Assembly (NCBI GenBank): GCA_934565855.1
Contig: CAKTIO010000001.1
Location: 433,137 to 497,136 of the forward strand
DNA from: an uncultured Dysosmobacter sp.
Lineage (GTDB): Bacteria > Bacillota > Clostridia > Oscillospirales > Oscillospiraceae
Reading direction: 5' to 3'
Length of the DNA stretch: 64,000 nt
How positions within the stretch are numbered: the first letter of the stretch is position 1; each line of letters starts with the position of its first letter. The notes under the pieces were generated by a model. It was not told the origin of the DNA. It made no database searches and was given only the letters and a program-made list of their open reading frames with translations. Below are positions 14,810 through 24,483 of the stretch, in pieces. The position numbers were made by a program, and so were the translations under genes.

Positions 14810-16492
14810 TTATTCCGTGGTCTCCGCCACGGTGGCGAAGCTGAAAAAGCCTCTCGGGTCGCGGCAAACGCCGGTCAAGCCCTGCCGGACCTCATAGGCG
14901 GTGTTAGTGAAGTACAGCGGCGTCAACGGGCAGTCTGCCAACAGCAGGCTTTCCGCGTCGTGCAGGCAGCCGCGCCGGGCGGTCTCATCCATTGCGCTGT
15001 TAATGACCGTCAGCAGGGTGTCATAGGCACTGTTCTCATAGCCCACCACATTGCGGTCGCTGTCCGAGGTCCAGATATCCAGGAAGCCCTCCGCGTCATT
15101 CACGCTGCTGCGCAGGTCCGTCCCCGCCAGCTCATACTCGCCGCTCTCCAGCGCCAGCTGGAACTCCTCCTCCGACAGTCCGCGGGTCTCTACGGAGACG
15201 CCCAGCTGCTTCGTCCACATCTCCGCCAGCGCCTTTGCCGTGTCGGCATGGCTGCCCCCGTCCACATAGATATACTCCACGGTCTCCGAGGCATCATAGC
15301 CTGCTTCGCTCAGCAGCTCCTGTGCCTCCCGGCACTGCTGGGCATAGTCCTCCGGCACTACTGTTACCAGATCGCCGCCGTGGGTCCGGAAGTCTACATT
15401 GCCCTCATCCGGAACGCCGTAGGGGACCAGTCCCGTGGCAGGCGTGGTTCCCAACCCTGTAACCTGACTGAGAGTCTCCCGGTCGATGACCTGCGCAAAC
15501 GCCAGCCGCGCCATCGGGTCGCTGAAGGGGTCCTTCTGGGTGTTGAACAGCAGCGTATAGGTGTTCAGTTCCGGGATCGTACTCCAATACTTGCTGTCCG
15601 CCGCGTGCTGCTCTACCTGTCCCCGGGAGAGCGGCGCCACAATGTCCACCTCTCCGGCTTCATACAGGCTCCAGGATGTCTCCGGAGAATCCGCGTAATG
15701 GAAGGTGATCTCCGTGGGTCCGGAAACCATTCCGGTGTATTTGGTGTTCGCCGCCAGCGTCATGGAATTTTCGTCAAAGTCCTGCACCCGGTACGCACCG
15801 TTGGTCACCAGCGCCGTATAGTTTGAGCTCCAGGTCTGGGTGGCTTCCCCGCCCGCCGCCATGATCTGCTGGTTGGTCTCCAGCGCCGCTGTTTTCAGCT
15901 TCTGCACCACATCCTCCCGCAGGGGCATGGTGGCGGCGGCTGTGCAGACGTCCGTTAAAAACCACTCGCAGGCGCTGTTCAGAGTGACCAGAAGGGTGGA
16001 GTCGTTCTTTGCCTCCACCGCCAGTTGAGTGACGTCTCCGGTCTCCCGCACCTGGTCAAAGCCCTTGACTACCTCCAACAGGTGGGCATTGGGCGACTGG
16101 CTTGCCGGGTCCGCCAGACGCCGCCAGGCATATACAAAATTCTCCGCTGTCACGCTTTTCCCGTCAGACCATTTGGCGTTCCGCAGGTGGAAGGTATAGG
16201 TCACGGTTCCATCGTTGTTCTTGTCCACATCATAGCTCTTCGCCATTCCGGAGGTCACCGTTGTGCCGCCGCTGGCATCCGCGGCGACCTTCATCAGGTT
16301 CTCATACAGATGCTCCAGCACCGTAAGATCGGATTCCTCCTCCGCGCGGATGGGGTCCAGGGTGACCGGCGCACTGCCGATGCTGACCTGAAGCGACAGT
16401 CCCTCCTCCGCCTTCTGCTGACCGCAGCCCGCCAGACTGACCGACAGCAGGACCGACAGCATTAGACAGGCGATTCGTCTCCAACGTCTCAT
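14810..16492 (-). CDS. Oligopeptide ABC transporter substrate-binding lipoprotein
   Basis: 560 residues of the OppA/DppA (SBP family 5) type. A lipoprotein signal peptide ends in the lipobox LAGC (about residue 20-23), so it is anchored outside the membrane. Family features are APVTLDPIRAEEESDLTVLEHLYENL, LRNAKWSDGKSVTAENFVYAWRR, and DIWTSDSDRN followed by a long C-terminal domain. The start at 16492 follows GGAGAGGAGT and gives a proper signal peptide; upstream in-frame codons do not. No permease or ATPase genes are adjacent, so it is an orphan receptor serving a transporter elsewhere. Confidence 0.92.
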   Translation of the reverse strand: MRRWRRIACLMLSVLLSVSLAGCGQQKAEEGLSLQVSIGSAPVTLDPIRAEEESDLTVLEHLYENLMKVAADASGGTTVTSGMAKSYDVDKNNDGTVTYTFHLRNAKWSDGKSVTAENFVYAWRRLADPASQSPNAHLLEVVKGFDQVRETGDVTQLAVEAKNDSTLLVTLNSACEWFLTDVCTAAATMPLREDVVQKLKTAALETNQQIMAAGGEATQTWSSNYTALVTNGAYRVQDFDENSMTLAANTKYTGMVSGPTEITFHYADSPETSWSLYEAGEVDIVAPLSRGQVEQHAADSKYWSTIPELNTYTLLFNTQKDPFSDPMARLAFAQVIDRETLSQVTGLGTTPATGLVPYGVPDEGNVDFRTHGGDLVTVVPEDYAQQCREAQELLSEAGYDASETVEYIYVDGGSHADTAKALAEMWTKQLGVSVETRGLSEEEFQLALESGEYELAGTDLRSSVNDAEGFLDIWTSDSDRNVVGYENSAYDTLLTVINSAMDETARRGCLHDAESLLLADCPLTPLYFTNTAYEVRQGLTGVCRDPRGFFSFATVAETTE

Positions 16493-16668
16493 GAATTGAT
16501 AAACTCCTCTCCGGGATGTGAAAATGCTCCATCTCATAGTCAAAAAGCCGCGCTTTTGCAGGCGCGCGGTTTTATTATAGGGAAATTTCTCCACCTTGTA
16601 AAGCACCGCCGGGCAAAAAGTAACAAATAATTACAAATTGTTCACACTTCTCTCCCGCGCTCCCGCAT

Positions 16669-16706
16669 AAAAAAGCTCTCTGTGCAGAGCGTTCTCCACA
16701 CAGAGA
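16669..16706 (-). terminator. Terminator of the DEAD-box helicase gene
   Basis: TCTCTGTG (16677-16684) pairs with CACAGAGA (16699-16706); on the minus strand a run of six T (plus A-run 16669-16674) follows. Confidence 0.8.
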
Positions 16707-16729
16707 GTCTACCCACTTTTCCGGGGATC

Positions 16730-17896
16730 TTATTTCTTTTCCTCCAGAATTTCCAGTCTTCCGTCCGCGCCGAAGTGGACCGGAATGATCTCGTTTCTGG
16801 TCTTCCTGGCAATGTCGTCCATGCGCATCTTGGCTGGATAATCCGCAATGAGACTCACGGCGATGCCCTGCCGCTTGGCGCGCCCCGTCCGCCCGATCCG
16901 GTGGACGTAGTCCTGGTTTTCGTCCGGCACGTCGCAGTTGAACACAATATCCACATCGTCCACGTCAATGCCCCGCGCCGCCACATCGGTGGAGACGAAG
17001 ACCCGCAGCCTTCCCTCCCGGAACCGGTCCATCACCTGCTCCCGCTTTTTCTGGGGGATGTCGCCGTGAATACAATCGGCGTCAATGCCCCGCATTTGCA
17101 GGAACTTTGTAATGCGCTCCGTGGAGCCCTTGGTGTTGCAGAACGCCATGCAGCGGTCAAAGCCCGTCTCGTTGAGGATCTTCGCAATGACACCCGCCTT
17201 CTCGTCCTGTCCCACCTCCATGCGGAACTGCTTGATGTCGGGCTTGTTCTGCTCGTCCTCCCGTACGGTGATCTCCTCGGCATCCCGCTGATAAACCCAG
17301 GCGATATCCATGACCTCCCGGGAGATGGTGGCGGAGAACATCCCCAGATTCCGGCGCTTGTTCATCTTATCCAGCAGACGGGTCACGTCATGGATAAAGC
17401 CCATATCCAGCATCCGGTCCGCCTCGTCCAGCACCACCGTCTGCACCGTCTCCACTTTTACCGTGCGGCGCTTCATATGGTCGGACAGCCGCCCCGGCGT
17501 TGCCACCACGATCTGCGGGCGCTTTTTCAGGCTGTCGATCTGCCTGCCGATGGGCTGACCGCCATACAGGCATACCGCGCGCACCCCCGGCTTGAACGCC
17601 GCCAGGTCCCGCAGCTCGTCCGTGATCTGGATCGCCAGCTCTCTGGTGGGCGCCAGGATCACCGCCTGCACCGTTTCCTCCTCCGGGTCAATATGCTCTA
17701 CAATGGGAATGCCGTAGGCAAAGGTCTTGCCCGTTCCGGTGGGCGCCTTTGCCAGCACATCCTTCCACTCCAGCATGGGAGGGATACAACCCGCCTGCAC
17801 CGGGGTGGACATCTCCAGATTTCGCTTTTGCAGCGCGTGCATCATTGCCTCCGACAGCTTCAGACTGTCAAACCGCACGCCTTCCGTGATTTCCAT
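16730..17896 (-). CDS. DEAD-box ATP-dependent RNA helicase
   Basis: 388 residues, the two RecA-like domains with almost no extension. Motifs in order: F-x-Q-motif region MSTPVQAGCIPP, Walker A APTGTGKT, PTRELAIQ, DEAD (in VVLDEADRMLD), SAT (FSATIS), then in domain 2 STDVAARGIDV and HRIGRTGRA. It should unwind RNA in ribosome assembly or mRNA decay like CshA/B or the E. coli SrmB class. The short C-terminal tail (about 35 residues) lacks the RNA-binding extensions of CshA or DbpA. Monocistronic with its own terminator. Confidence 0.93.
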   Translation of the reverse strand: MEITEGVRFDSLKLSEAMMHALQKRNLEMSTPVQAGCIPPMLEWKDVLAKAPTGTGKTFAYGIPIVEHIDPEEETVQAVILAPTRELAIQITDELRDLAAFKPGVRAVCLYGGQPIGRQIDSLKKRPQIVVATPGRLSDHMKRRTVKVETVQTVVLDEADRMLDMGFIHDVTRLLDKMNKRRNLGMFSATISREVMDIAWVYQRDAEEITVREDEQNKPDIKQFRMEVGQDEKAGVIAKILNETGFDRCMAFCNTKGSTERITKFLQMRGIDADCIHGDIPQKKREQVMDRFREGRLRVFVSTDVAARGIDVDDVDIVFNCDVPDENQDYVHRIGRTGRAKRQGIAVSLIADYPAKMRMDDIARKTRNEIIPVHFGADGRLEILEEKK

Positions 17897-18079
17897 AATA
17901 ACTCTCTTTCCTTCGGAAGGTCTGCGTCTGCCTGACAGGCAATCGCTCCTTCCAGCCTTCTGATATTGCGCTTTGCGCTAATTTTTTATTATAGGCAATC
18001 CTGTGGTTTTTGTAAAGAAGTTTTACCGGTTCCACTGTTTTTTGCGGGAAACATCCCGTTTTTTCTGCGGCACAGCATG

Positions 18080-18110
18080 AAAAAGGACCGCGCAGAGAGC
18101 TGCGCGGTCC
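18080..18110 (-). terminator. Terminator of the murI-ywiB-argS operon
   Basis: GGACCGCGCAG (18085-18095) and CTGCGCGGTCC (18100-18110) form a perfect GC stem with an AGAG loop, followed on the minus strand by TTTTT. Confidence 0.88.
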
Positions 18111-18117
18111 TGACGTC

Positions 18118-19863
18118 TTACATTTTCTCGGGGGCTTCCACGCCGATCAGCTTCAGACCGTTGCGCAGGACCACCCGGGTGCAGTCCGCCAGCTTCAGGC
18201 GGGCGGCTGCCACCGCAGCCTCCTCGCCCTTGATGCGGCAGGCGCTGTAGAAGCGGTGGAAGCAGGCTGCCAGCTCCTGCAAATAGCGGTTGATGAAGGA
18301 GGGGTCATAATCCCGCGCCGCCAGACGGATGATCTCACAGAACTGGGAGATCTGCTTGATGAGCGCTTCCTCCGTCTCGCCGGACAGCAGGCTGCTGTCC
18401 ACCTCCGCCATTGCCGGCACCGCCATGCCCTCTGCCTCCATTGCCCGCAGCAGGGAGCAGATCCGGGCGTGGGCGTACTCCACATAGTAAATGGGGTTCT
18501 CGGAATCCTCCCGCACAGCCAGACCCAGGTCAAACTCCATCTGGGTATCCGGCTTCGCGTTGAAGAACCAGCGGGCGGCGTCCACCGGCACCTCGTCCAG
18601 CAGGTCGCTCAGGGAGATCGCCTTTCCGGTGCGCTTGGACATCCGGACCACCTCACCGTCCCGCAGCAGCTTTACCAGCTGCATCAGCACGATGTCCAGC
18701 TTTCCGCTGCCATCCAGTCCCAGCGCGTCCAGGGCGCCCTTCAGCCGTGCCACATGACCGTGGTGGTCCGCGCCCCAGATGTTGATGACCCGGTCAAAGC
18801 CGCGCACCGCGAACTTGTTGCGGTGATAGGCGATGTCCGCCGCGAAATAGGTGTAGAAGCCGTTGGCGCGGCACAGAACGTCGTCCTTCAGGTCCAGCTT
18901 CTCAATATCCTTTTCCGACTTGCCGGCTTTCCGAAGATTGCCCGCCAGGATCTCCGCCGTTTTCAGCCAGAGCGCGCCCTCCTTTTCATAGGTCCAGCCC
19001 AGCTGGGTCAGCAGGTCCACCGTCTCCTTCACATAGCCGCTCTCATGCAGGGTGGACTCATAGAACCAGTTGTCGTATTCGATCTTATAGCGCTGCAGGT
19101 CGCTCTTCATCTTAGGTAGGTTCACGCTGAGGCCATACTGTGCCAGTGTGTTCCGCCGCTCCTCCACCGGGACCATCAGCAGCTTGTCTCCGTTAGCATC
19201 GTAATATGCCTGCGCCAGGTCCCGGATGTCGCCGCCCTGATAGCCATCCTCCGGGAAGGGAACGTTCTCCTCGCCCTGAATGATCTGCAGATAGCGCGCC
19301 TCCAGAGACTGAGCGAACTTGTCGATCTGGTGTCCGGCGTCGTTTACATAGAACTCCCGGGTGACCTCCGCGCCGCATTCCGCCAGCACGGATGCCAGCG
19401 TGTCGCCCAGCACGCCGCCCCGGGCGTTGCCCATGTGCATGGGTCCCGTGGGGTTGGCGGAGACGAACTCCACCATGATCCTCTGCCCCTTCAGAGTGTC
19501 CGCCGTGCCGTAAGCCGCGCCCTCGGTTTCCACGGCGCTCATCACGTCCCGGTACCAGACCTTATTCAGCCGGAAATTCAGGAAGCCGGGACCCGCGATC
19601 TCCGCGGAGGAGAAATAGCTTCCGTCCAGGTTCAGCGTTTCCAGCAGGATCTGCGCGATGTTCCGGGGCGGCATTTTCAGCGCCTTGGAGCATGCCAGCG
19701 CAAACGTGGTGGTGAAATCGCCGTTTTTGGTGTCCTTGGGGATCTCCACCGGGGCGCGCTGCACATCTGCCTGGGGCAGCTTTCCCGCAGCCACAGCCGC
19801 CTGATAGGCGTCCATCGTCAGCTGTGCTGCCTGTTCCTTTGCGTTTTGAATCATATGAATCAT
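18118..19863 (-). CDS. argS: Arginyl-tRNA synthetase
   Basis: A class I aminoacyl-tRNA synthetase of 581 residues that charges tRNA-Arg. The N-terminal Arg-tRNA-synthetase domain (about 1-95) is followed by the catalytic core with the HIGH-type motif in SANPTGPMHMGNARGG (about 120-135). The KMSKS-type loop reads VRMSKRTGKAISL, and the anticodon-binding alpha-helical domain (about 455-581) ends in LKLIGVEAPEKM, the usual ArgS ending. The ATG at 19863 follows AGAGGGAG. It is the last gene of a minus-strand group with murI and a YwiB-like gene; ywiB-argS adjacency is also known in Bacillus. Confidence 0.96.
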   Translation of the reverse strand: MIHMIQNAKEQAAQLTMDAYQAAVAAGKLPQADVQRAPVEIPKDTKNGDFTTTFALACSKALKMPPRNIAQILLETLNLDGSYFSSAEIAGPGFLNFRLNKVWYRDVMSAVETEGAAYGTADTLKGQRIMVEFVSANPTGPMHMGNARGGVLGDTLASVLAECGAEVTREFYVNDAGHQIDKFAQSLEARYLQIIQGEENVPFPEDGYQGGDIRDLAQAYYDANGDKLLMVPVEERRNTLAQYGLSVNLPKMKSDLQRYKIEYDNWFYESTLHESGYVKETVDLLTQLGWTYEKEGALWLKTAEILAGNLRKAGKSEKDIEKLDLKDDVLCRANGFYTYFAADIAYHRNKFAVRGFDRVINIWGADHHGHVARLKGALDALGLDGSGKLDIVLMQLVKLLRDGEVVRMSKRTGKAISLSDLLDEVPVDAARWFFNAKPDTQMEFDLGLAVREDSENPIYYVEYAHARICSLLRAMEAEGMAVPAMAEVDSSLLSGETEEALIKQISQFCEIIRLAARDYDPSFINRYLQELAACFHRFYSACRIKGEEAAVAAARLKLADCTRVVLRNGLKLIGVEAPEKM

Positions 19864-19930
19864 GACTGATATTCTCCCTCTTCCGGGTCCTCTCCACCCG
19901 GTTCATTTGTTTTCGGTCTACGCTCTTCTC

Positions 19931-20377
19931 TCAAAGCTTTTCCCGGACGCGGATCTTGAATGCGTTCCGCCCGGTCACGGTATGCTCCACCGCGATGGTA
20001 TAACGGATCTCCAGCAGTCCGCCCCGCTCCGTCAGGTTGTGGCGCAGCCGGCTAGTCTGCACGTCGATGGACAGCTCGCCGAAGGGGGTCTCATACAGCG
20101 ATGTGTGCTGCCGCCCCTCCTCAAACACCATCTGGGAGTTCACCTTCCCGGAACGGGTCAGCGACACCTGACCGCCCCGGATCTCGAAGGTCGTGGTGGT
20201 CCCCTCCATTCCGGTCAGCTCGCTCTCCTCATAGGAGATGAGAAACCCGTCCGGCAGCACCGTCATCACGCCCTCGGTCATCAGCTCGGTGCCGTCCGGG
20301 TCCACGCCGTCAAAATACTGCTCGCCCTTTACGGAGAGCATCACCGGTTTTTTTACAGTTTCCTCAATAGTTGTCAA
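19931..20377 (-). CDS. DUF1934 (YwiB-like) beta-barrel protein
   Basis: 148 residues of the DUF1934 family, a calycin-like beta-barrel of unknown function found beside argS in many Firmicutes. Characteristic pieces are KPVMLSVKGEQYF, LISYEESELTGMEGTTTTFEI and TPFGELSIDVQTS. A TTG start at 20377 is chosen because CGGAGG lies 7 bases upstream and the first residues then match family starts. It overlaps the 3' end of murI by 14 bp and precedes argS by 67 bp, so it is probably co-transcribed with both. Confidence 0.82.
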   Translation of the reverse strand: MTTIEETVKKPVMLSVKGEQYFDGVDPDGTELMTEGVMTVLPDGFLISYEESELTGMEGTTTTFEIRGGQVSLTRSGKVNSQMVFEEGRQHTSLYETPFGELSIDVQTSRLRHNLTERGGLLEIRYTIAVEHTVTGRNAFKIRVREKL

Positions 20378-21191
20378 TGTCGATCCTCCGTGCCGCATGG
20401 CGCAGATCCTCCTGCAAAAACAGGGAGGCGATCTGCTCAAAGTCCTCCACCCGGTCGCTGACGTAAAAGTCCGTGCTTCCGGTCCGGTTTTCATCCGCGC
20501 GGATGCCGTTGGTCTTCAGCATCCGCTTCAGCTCAAACGCCGATTCCTCTCCGGCGTCGATCAGCGTGACCCCCGGTCCCATGATGTCGCCGATGATGCC
20601 CTTCAGCAGCGGATAGTGGGTGCAGCCTAGGATCAGGGTGTCGATGCCAGACTCCTTCAGGGGCTGTAAATACTCCCGCGCCACAGTCTCGATCACCACG
20701 TCTCCCCGGGTGATCCTTCCGTTTTCCACCAGCGGCACAAACAGCGGGCAGGGACGCCCCACCACCTGAATCTCCGGGTCCATCCGCCGGATGGCTGCCT
20801 CATACGCGCCAGAGCGCACCGATGCCAGCGTGGCGATCATGCCCACTCTTTTATTTTTTGTCACCGCCACCGCCCGGGCGCAGGTGGGCTCCACCACGCC
20901 GATGACCGGCAGGTCATTCTCCCGCTGCAGTACATCCAGTGAGGTGGTGGTCACGGTGCCGCAGGCAATGACCACTGCCTTCAGGTCAAAGCTGCGCAAA
21001 AAGTGCATATCCTGTCTGGCATACTTCAAAATGGTATCCCGGGCGCGCCCGCCGTAAGGCACCCGCGCCGTATCGCCGAAGTACACCAGGTTTTCCTCCG
21101 GCAGGATCCTCCACAGGGCATGCACGGCTGTCAGCCCGCCCAAACCGGAGTCAAATACGCCAATGGGACGATTATCCATATTTATGGTCAT
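20364..21191 (-). CDS. murI: Glutamate racemase
   Basis: About 275 residues; makes D-glutamate for peptidoglycan. The N-terminal PIGVFDSGLGGLTAV carries the substrate-binding Asp-Ser, FGDTARVPYG is the second loop, and the second catalytic Cys is in LGCTHYPLL. The first catalytic region reads ACGTVT rather than the usual ACNTAS: the Cys is kept but the following Asn is Gly. The ATG at 21191 follows AGGA; an ATG at 21179 is equally possible. First gene of the murI-ywiB-argS group. Confidence 0.92.
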   Translation of the reverse strand: MTINMDNRPIGVFDSGLGGLTAVHALWRILPEENLVYFGDTARVPYGGRARDTILKYARQDMHFLRSFDLKAVVIACGTVTTTSLDVLQRENDLPVIGVVEPTCARAVAVTKNKRVGMIATLASVRSGAYEAAIRRMDPEIQVVGRPCPLFVPLVENGRITRGDVVIETVAREYLQPLKESGIDTLILGCTHYPLLKGIIGDIMGPGVTLIDAGEESAFELKRMLKTNGIRADENRTGSTDFYVSDRVEDFEQIASLFLQEDLRHAARRIDIDNY

Positions 21192-21481
21192 TCCTTCCTG
21201 CGAATGGCGCCAAGGATTTTTGCCGCCCGCTCTTTGACAAGGCGGCATCTGAGTCATATATTATACTATGAGAAGGATTCCGCCGCAAGTGAAGTTTTTC
21301 TCATTTTTGCAAAAATGTGCATTCTTTTTGCAGATTCTGATTCTTTTTTCCGCCGAAAGGAAGAAAAGTCTCCGCTTTTCTCCTGTTTTTTCTGGTAGAA
21401 ATCCGCAGTGAGCTATGCTACAATAAACCCTGCTGCCTGAGTGCATCCTTCAGCGCAGCGCAATGGAGGTGTTCTTTGTCC

Positions 21482-21895
21482 ATGAAATTGGAACTGACTG
21501 CACAACAATACCGGTACCTGCTGGATCTGGTATACGTCGGGAACTGGGTGATGAATTCCACCCGCGGAAACGACCGCATCCGGGAGTATGACCAGCTGGA
21601 AAGCCTGATTTTTTCCCACTGCCCCGCCAACGGCATGAAAAAGCTGGTGGAGGTGGCGGACGGTGAGCTGATCCCCTCCCGCGCCTTTGCCGACGGCGGC
21701 ATCCACGAGGCAATTCAGGATTACGAGGACGTGACCTTTTATGAGATCCTTGCCGAGGAGATGGCGCTGCGGGATATGGACGGAGAGCCGCTGACCCGGG
21801 AGAACTACGACCAGCTGATGGCTCGGATCGACGAATATCTGGACGAATTCGACGCCCACGGCACCGATCATATCTCTGTGGATCTGGATGGATGA
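21482..21895 (+). CDS. Hypothetical acidic protein, about 137 aa
   Basis: A soluble, very acidic, helical protein beginning KLELTAQQYRYLLDLVYVGNWVMN and ending in DEYLDEFDAHGTD. I recognise it only as a conserved-looking hypothetical protein of gut Clostridia, with no functional domain. GGAGGT at 21465-21470 is 11 bases from the ATG at 21482 and 5 from a TTG at 21476, so the TTG may be the real start. Monocistronic, followed by a bidirectional terminator. Confidence 0.75.
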   Translation: MKLELTAQQYRYLLDLVYVGNWVMNSTRGNDRIREYDQLESLIFSHCPANGMKKLVEVADGELIPSRAFADGGIHEAIQDYEDVTFYEILAEEMALRDMDGEPLTRENYDQLMARIDEYLDEFDAHGTDHISVDLDG

Positions 21896-21914
21896 CCAGC
21901 CCCCTCCCACAGGA

Positions 21915-21943
21915 AAACAGACTGCCTGTCAGGCAGTCTGTTT
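21915..21943. terminator. Bidirectional terminator between convergent genes
   Basis: AAACAGACTGCCTG and its exact complement CAGGCAGTCTGTTT are separated by a single base, followed by CTTTTAT on the plus strand. It serves the plus-strand hypothetical gene and the minus-strand MATE gene. Confidence 0.85.
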
Positions 21944-21956
21944 CTTTTATTTCAGG

Positions 21957-23306
21957 TCACTCCTTCAAGCCCTTCAGCTCCCAGCGGTGACCGCGGTAGC
22001 GGACGACGAAGAAGATGGTGCGCACCACCCAGTCGATATACATGGCGTACCAGATGCCCAGCACACCCAGGTTGAGCACCCGGGCAAACACCACGCCCAG
22101 CACCACCCGGAACACCCACATGGAGGAGGCGGAGACCGTCATGGTAAAGCGGGTGTCGCCCGCGGCGCGCAGTGCCTGCGGCAGCTCAAAGGCGGCGGGC
22201 CAGAACACGATGCCCACCAGCCCGTGGGTCCAGATGATGATGCGGGCATAGCCGCTTGCCTCCTGCGACAGTCCATATGCCTTCAGCACCAGGGGCAGAA
22301 GCAGCAGCGTCAGTAGGATCATGCCGGTCATGGCGGCGTAGCCCCACTTCATCAGCTTCCGGGTGTAATAGCGCGCCCGCTGAAAGTCTCCCGCGCCCAC
22401 GCAGCGGGAAACCACCGTCACCATGCCGAGACCGATGGACATGCCCGGCAGGCACTGGAAGTTGCAGACCGTGCCGCTGATGGCGTTTGCCGCCACGGAC
22501 GCCGTGCCGAACACCGTCACCACGGACAGCAGCATGATCTTTCCCAGCTGGAACATTCCGTTTTCAATGCCGTTGGGAACGCCCACCAGCACAATGTTGC
22601 GGATCATTCGCTTTTCATGCCGGAACTGGAAAGGACGCTCCAGATGCAGGGCAAAGGAGGGGCGGTGCAGCAGAAACAGCATCAGCGCCGCCGCCACGAT
22701 GCGGGACACCAGCGTGGGGATCGCCACGCCCTCCACCCCGCGGTGCAGACCGAAGATCAGGATGGCATTTCCCACCACGTTCACCAGATTCATCACGCAG
22801 GAGACCCGCATGGAGATGCCGGAGTTGCCCATCGCCCGGAACAGCGCCGCACCGCCGGAATACAGCGCCAGAAAGAAGGTAGATGCCTCGGTGATGATGA
22901 AATATGTGTTGGCATACGCCGCCACGTCCGGCGCGATCTTGCCGAACACCACATGCAGGATGAAGCTTTTCATCAGATACAGCAGTACCGTGACCACGAT
23001 GGCGCACTCGCCCATGAACAGCAGCAGCTGCTGTCCGGAGCGGCTCGCCTTCTCCATCTCCCGGCGTCCCAGATACTGTCCCGTTACCACGGCGCCGCCG
23101 GTCGCCAAGGCGGAAAACACCTGCACCAGCAGCACGTTTACCGAGTCTACCAGAGAAACGGCGGACACCGCTGCCTCTCCTACCCGCGCCACCATCATTG
23201 AGTCTGCCAGACCCACCGTGATCGCCAGCAGCTGCTCGATGACCAGCGGAACGATCAGCTCCCGCAGGTCCTTATTGGAATAGTCAATCGATAGCTTCGT
23301 TTCCAT
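21957..23306 (-). CDS. MATE-family efflux transporter
   Basis: 449 residues with about 12 membrane segments in two homologous halves of six (starting RELIVPLVIEQLLAITVGLADSMMVARVGEAAVSAVSLVD and, in the second half, PNGIENGMFQLGKIMLLS). This is the MatE fold that exports drugs or metabolites in exchange for sodium or protons. The start overlaps the preceding AraC-type gene by 23 bp and follows GGAGAGGGG, so the pair forms one operon. The AraC regulator probably controls the exporter in response to its substrate. Confidence 0.93.
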   Translation of the reverse strand: METKLSIDYSNKDLRELIVPLVIEQLLAITVGLADSMMVARVGEAAVSAVSLVDSVNVLLVQVFSALATGGAVVTGQYLGRREMEKASRSGQQLLLFMGECAIVVTVLLYLMKSFILHVVFGKIAPDVAAYANTYFIITEASTFFLALYSGGAALFRAMGNSGISMRVSCVMNLVNVVGNAILIFGLHRGVEGVAIPTLVSRIVAAALMLFLLHRPSFALHLERPFQFRHEKRMIRNIVLVGVPNGIENGMFQLGKIMLLSVVTVFGTASVAANAISGTVCNFQCLPGMSIGLGMVTVVSRCVGAGDFQRARYYTRKLMKWGYAAMTGMILLTLLLLPLVLKAYGLSQEASGYARIIIWTHGLVGIVFWPAAFELPQALRAAGDTRFTMTVSASSMWVFRVVLGVVFARVLNLGVLGIWYAMYIDWVVRTIFFVVRYRGHRWELKGLKE

Positions 23307-24174
23307 GAAATCCCCTCTCCTGTTCCCGTCCCCCGGTAAACTCCCGGGGGCTGCTGTGAAATGTGCGCTGAAACGCCCGCAGAAACGTGGAATACTCCCG
23401 GAAGCCGGAGCCCTCCGCCGCCTTCATTACGGGAACGCCGCTGCGCAGCAGCTCTCCCGCCAGAAGCAGGCGCTTCTGCGTGATGTATTGATGCACGGTA
23501 TAGCCGGTGGCAGCCTTGAAGCGGTGCATCAGATAATACCGGGAAAGGTAAAAATGCCCCGCCAGTGTGTCCACGTCCAGCTCCTCCGTCAAATGCTCCA
23601 TAATGTAATGCAGCACCGCCTCCAGCTTTGGGTCCACGCGGTAGCTGTCCCGCTGCTCCGCCGTCCGGTCCTTCATCAGGTCCCGGTTTACGGCGATCAG
23701 CAGCTGCTGGCACAGTGCGTCTGCCAGCAGCCGGCTGCCAAACCCGCTGGTCTGGACCGCCTCCTCCATCTGCTGCAGCAGCTGCATATAGGTCAGGCGC
23801 TGCTTGGCGTCCGTGCGCAGCAGATGAAAATTCCGCTGCCCCGTCAGGGTAAAGCAGGACGCCAGATCCGTCTGCGGCTCGCTGCGCCGCTCCAGATACT
23901 CCCGTCCCAGCCAGACCACCACCCGCTCATACGGCTCCGCCGGGTCGATCACCGCCCGGTGGATCAGACCGTGGCGGATGAGCAGAATGTCCCAGGGCTT
24001 TAAAAAATAGGTCACGCCCTCCACCACATAGGAAACCCTGCCGCTGCGGAAAAACAGCAGCTTGTCAAACTCATGGTAGTGGTCCGCCAGCCTTGGCGTA
24101 CTGTGATCCCGAAGATGGAAAAGGCGGAAATCCTCGTGAAGGTACCCCCGCTTATCCGCGCTGTATTCTGCCAC
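23284..24174 (-). CDS. AraC-family transcriptional regulator
   Basis: About 296 residues. An N-terminal cupin-like sensor domain (HYHEFDKLLFFRSGRVSYVVEG, about 33-54) has the typical H-x-H/E cupin pattern. The C-terminal double HTH of AraC regulators covers about 190-285 (VDTLAGHFYLSRYYLMHRFKAATG, then MKAAEGSGFREYSTFLRAFQRTF). A GTG start at 24174 is chosen because the region before it is not domain-like; the start remains uncertain. Co-transcribed with the overlapping MATE transporter. Confidence 0.88.
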   Translation of the reverse strand: MAEYSADKRGYLHEDFRLFHLRDHSTPRLADHYHEFDKLLFFRSGRVSYVVEGVTYFLKPWDILLIRHGLIHRAVIDPAEPYERVVVWLGREYLERRSEPQTDLASCFTLTGQRNFHLLRTDAKQRLTYMQLLQQMEEAVQTSGFGSRLLADALCQQLLIAVNRDLMKDRTAEQRDSYRVDPKLEAVLHYIMEHLTEELDVDTLAGHFYLSRYYLMHRFKAATGYTVHQYITQKRLLLAGELLRSGVPVMKAAEGSGFREYSTFLRAFQRTFHSSPREFTGGREQERGFHGNEAID

Positions 24175-24413
24175 AACTCCACAGCCTTTCCTGATATTGG
24201 TACGGCGCTGACCGGAACGCACATGGAAGACCGGGGCACCGCCCCTTCTCCTTCTTCCCGCAATCGCAATCCTATTTTATCTGACATTTTACAAAGATAC
24301 AACCGAAAAATCCTGAAAAAGCCGTTTCTTTGCAAAACAGCTGAAAACCGCGCCGCGCCTGCCATCACCGGTGCGGACCGGAAAGATAAGTCCCGGCGCG
24401 CTGCATTTGCCGT

Positions 24414-24442
24414 TTGCATTCCCCGCCCGGATTTGTTATAGT
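24414..24442 (+). promoter_or_regulatory. Promoter of thyA-folA
   Basis: TTGCAT (24414-24419) and TATAGT (24437-24442) with a 17-bp spacer, about 40 bp upstream of the thyA start. It lies in the 309-bp gap between the divergent AraC gene and thyA; nothing else was recognised in that gap. Confidence 0.7.
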
Positions 24443-24483
24443 AATAAGTTGATATGAATTCACATCACAACAGGGGGATTGCT

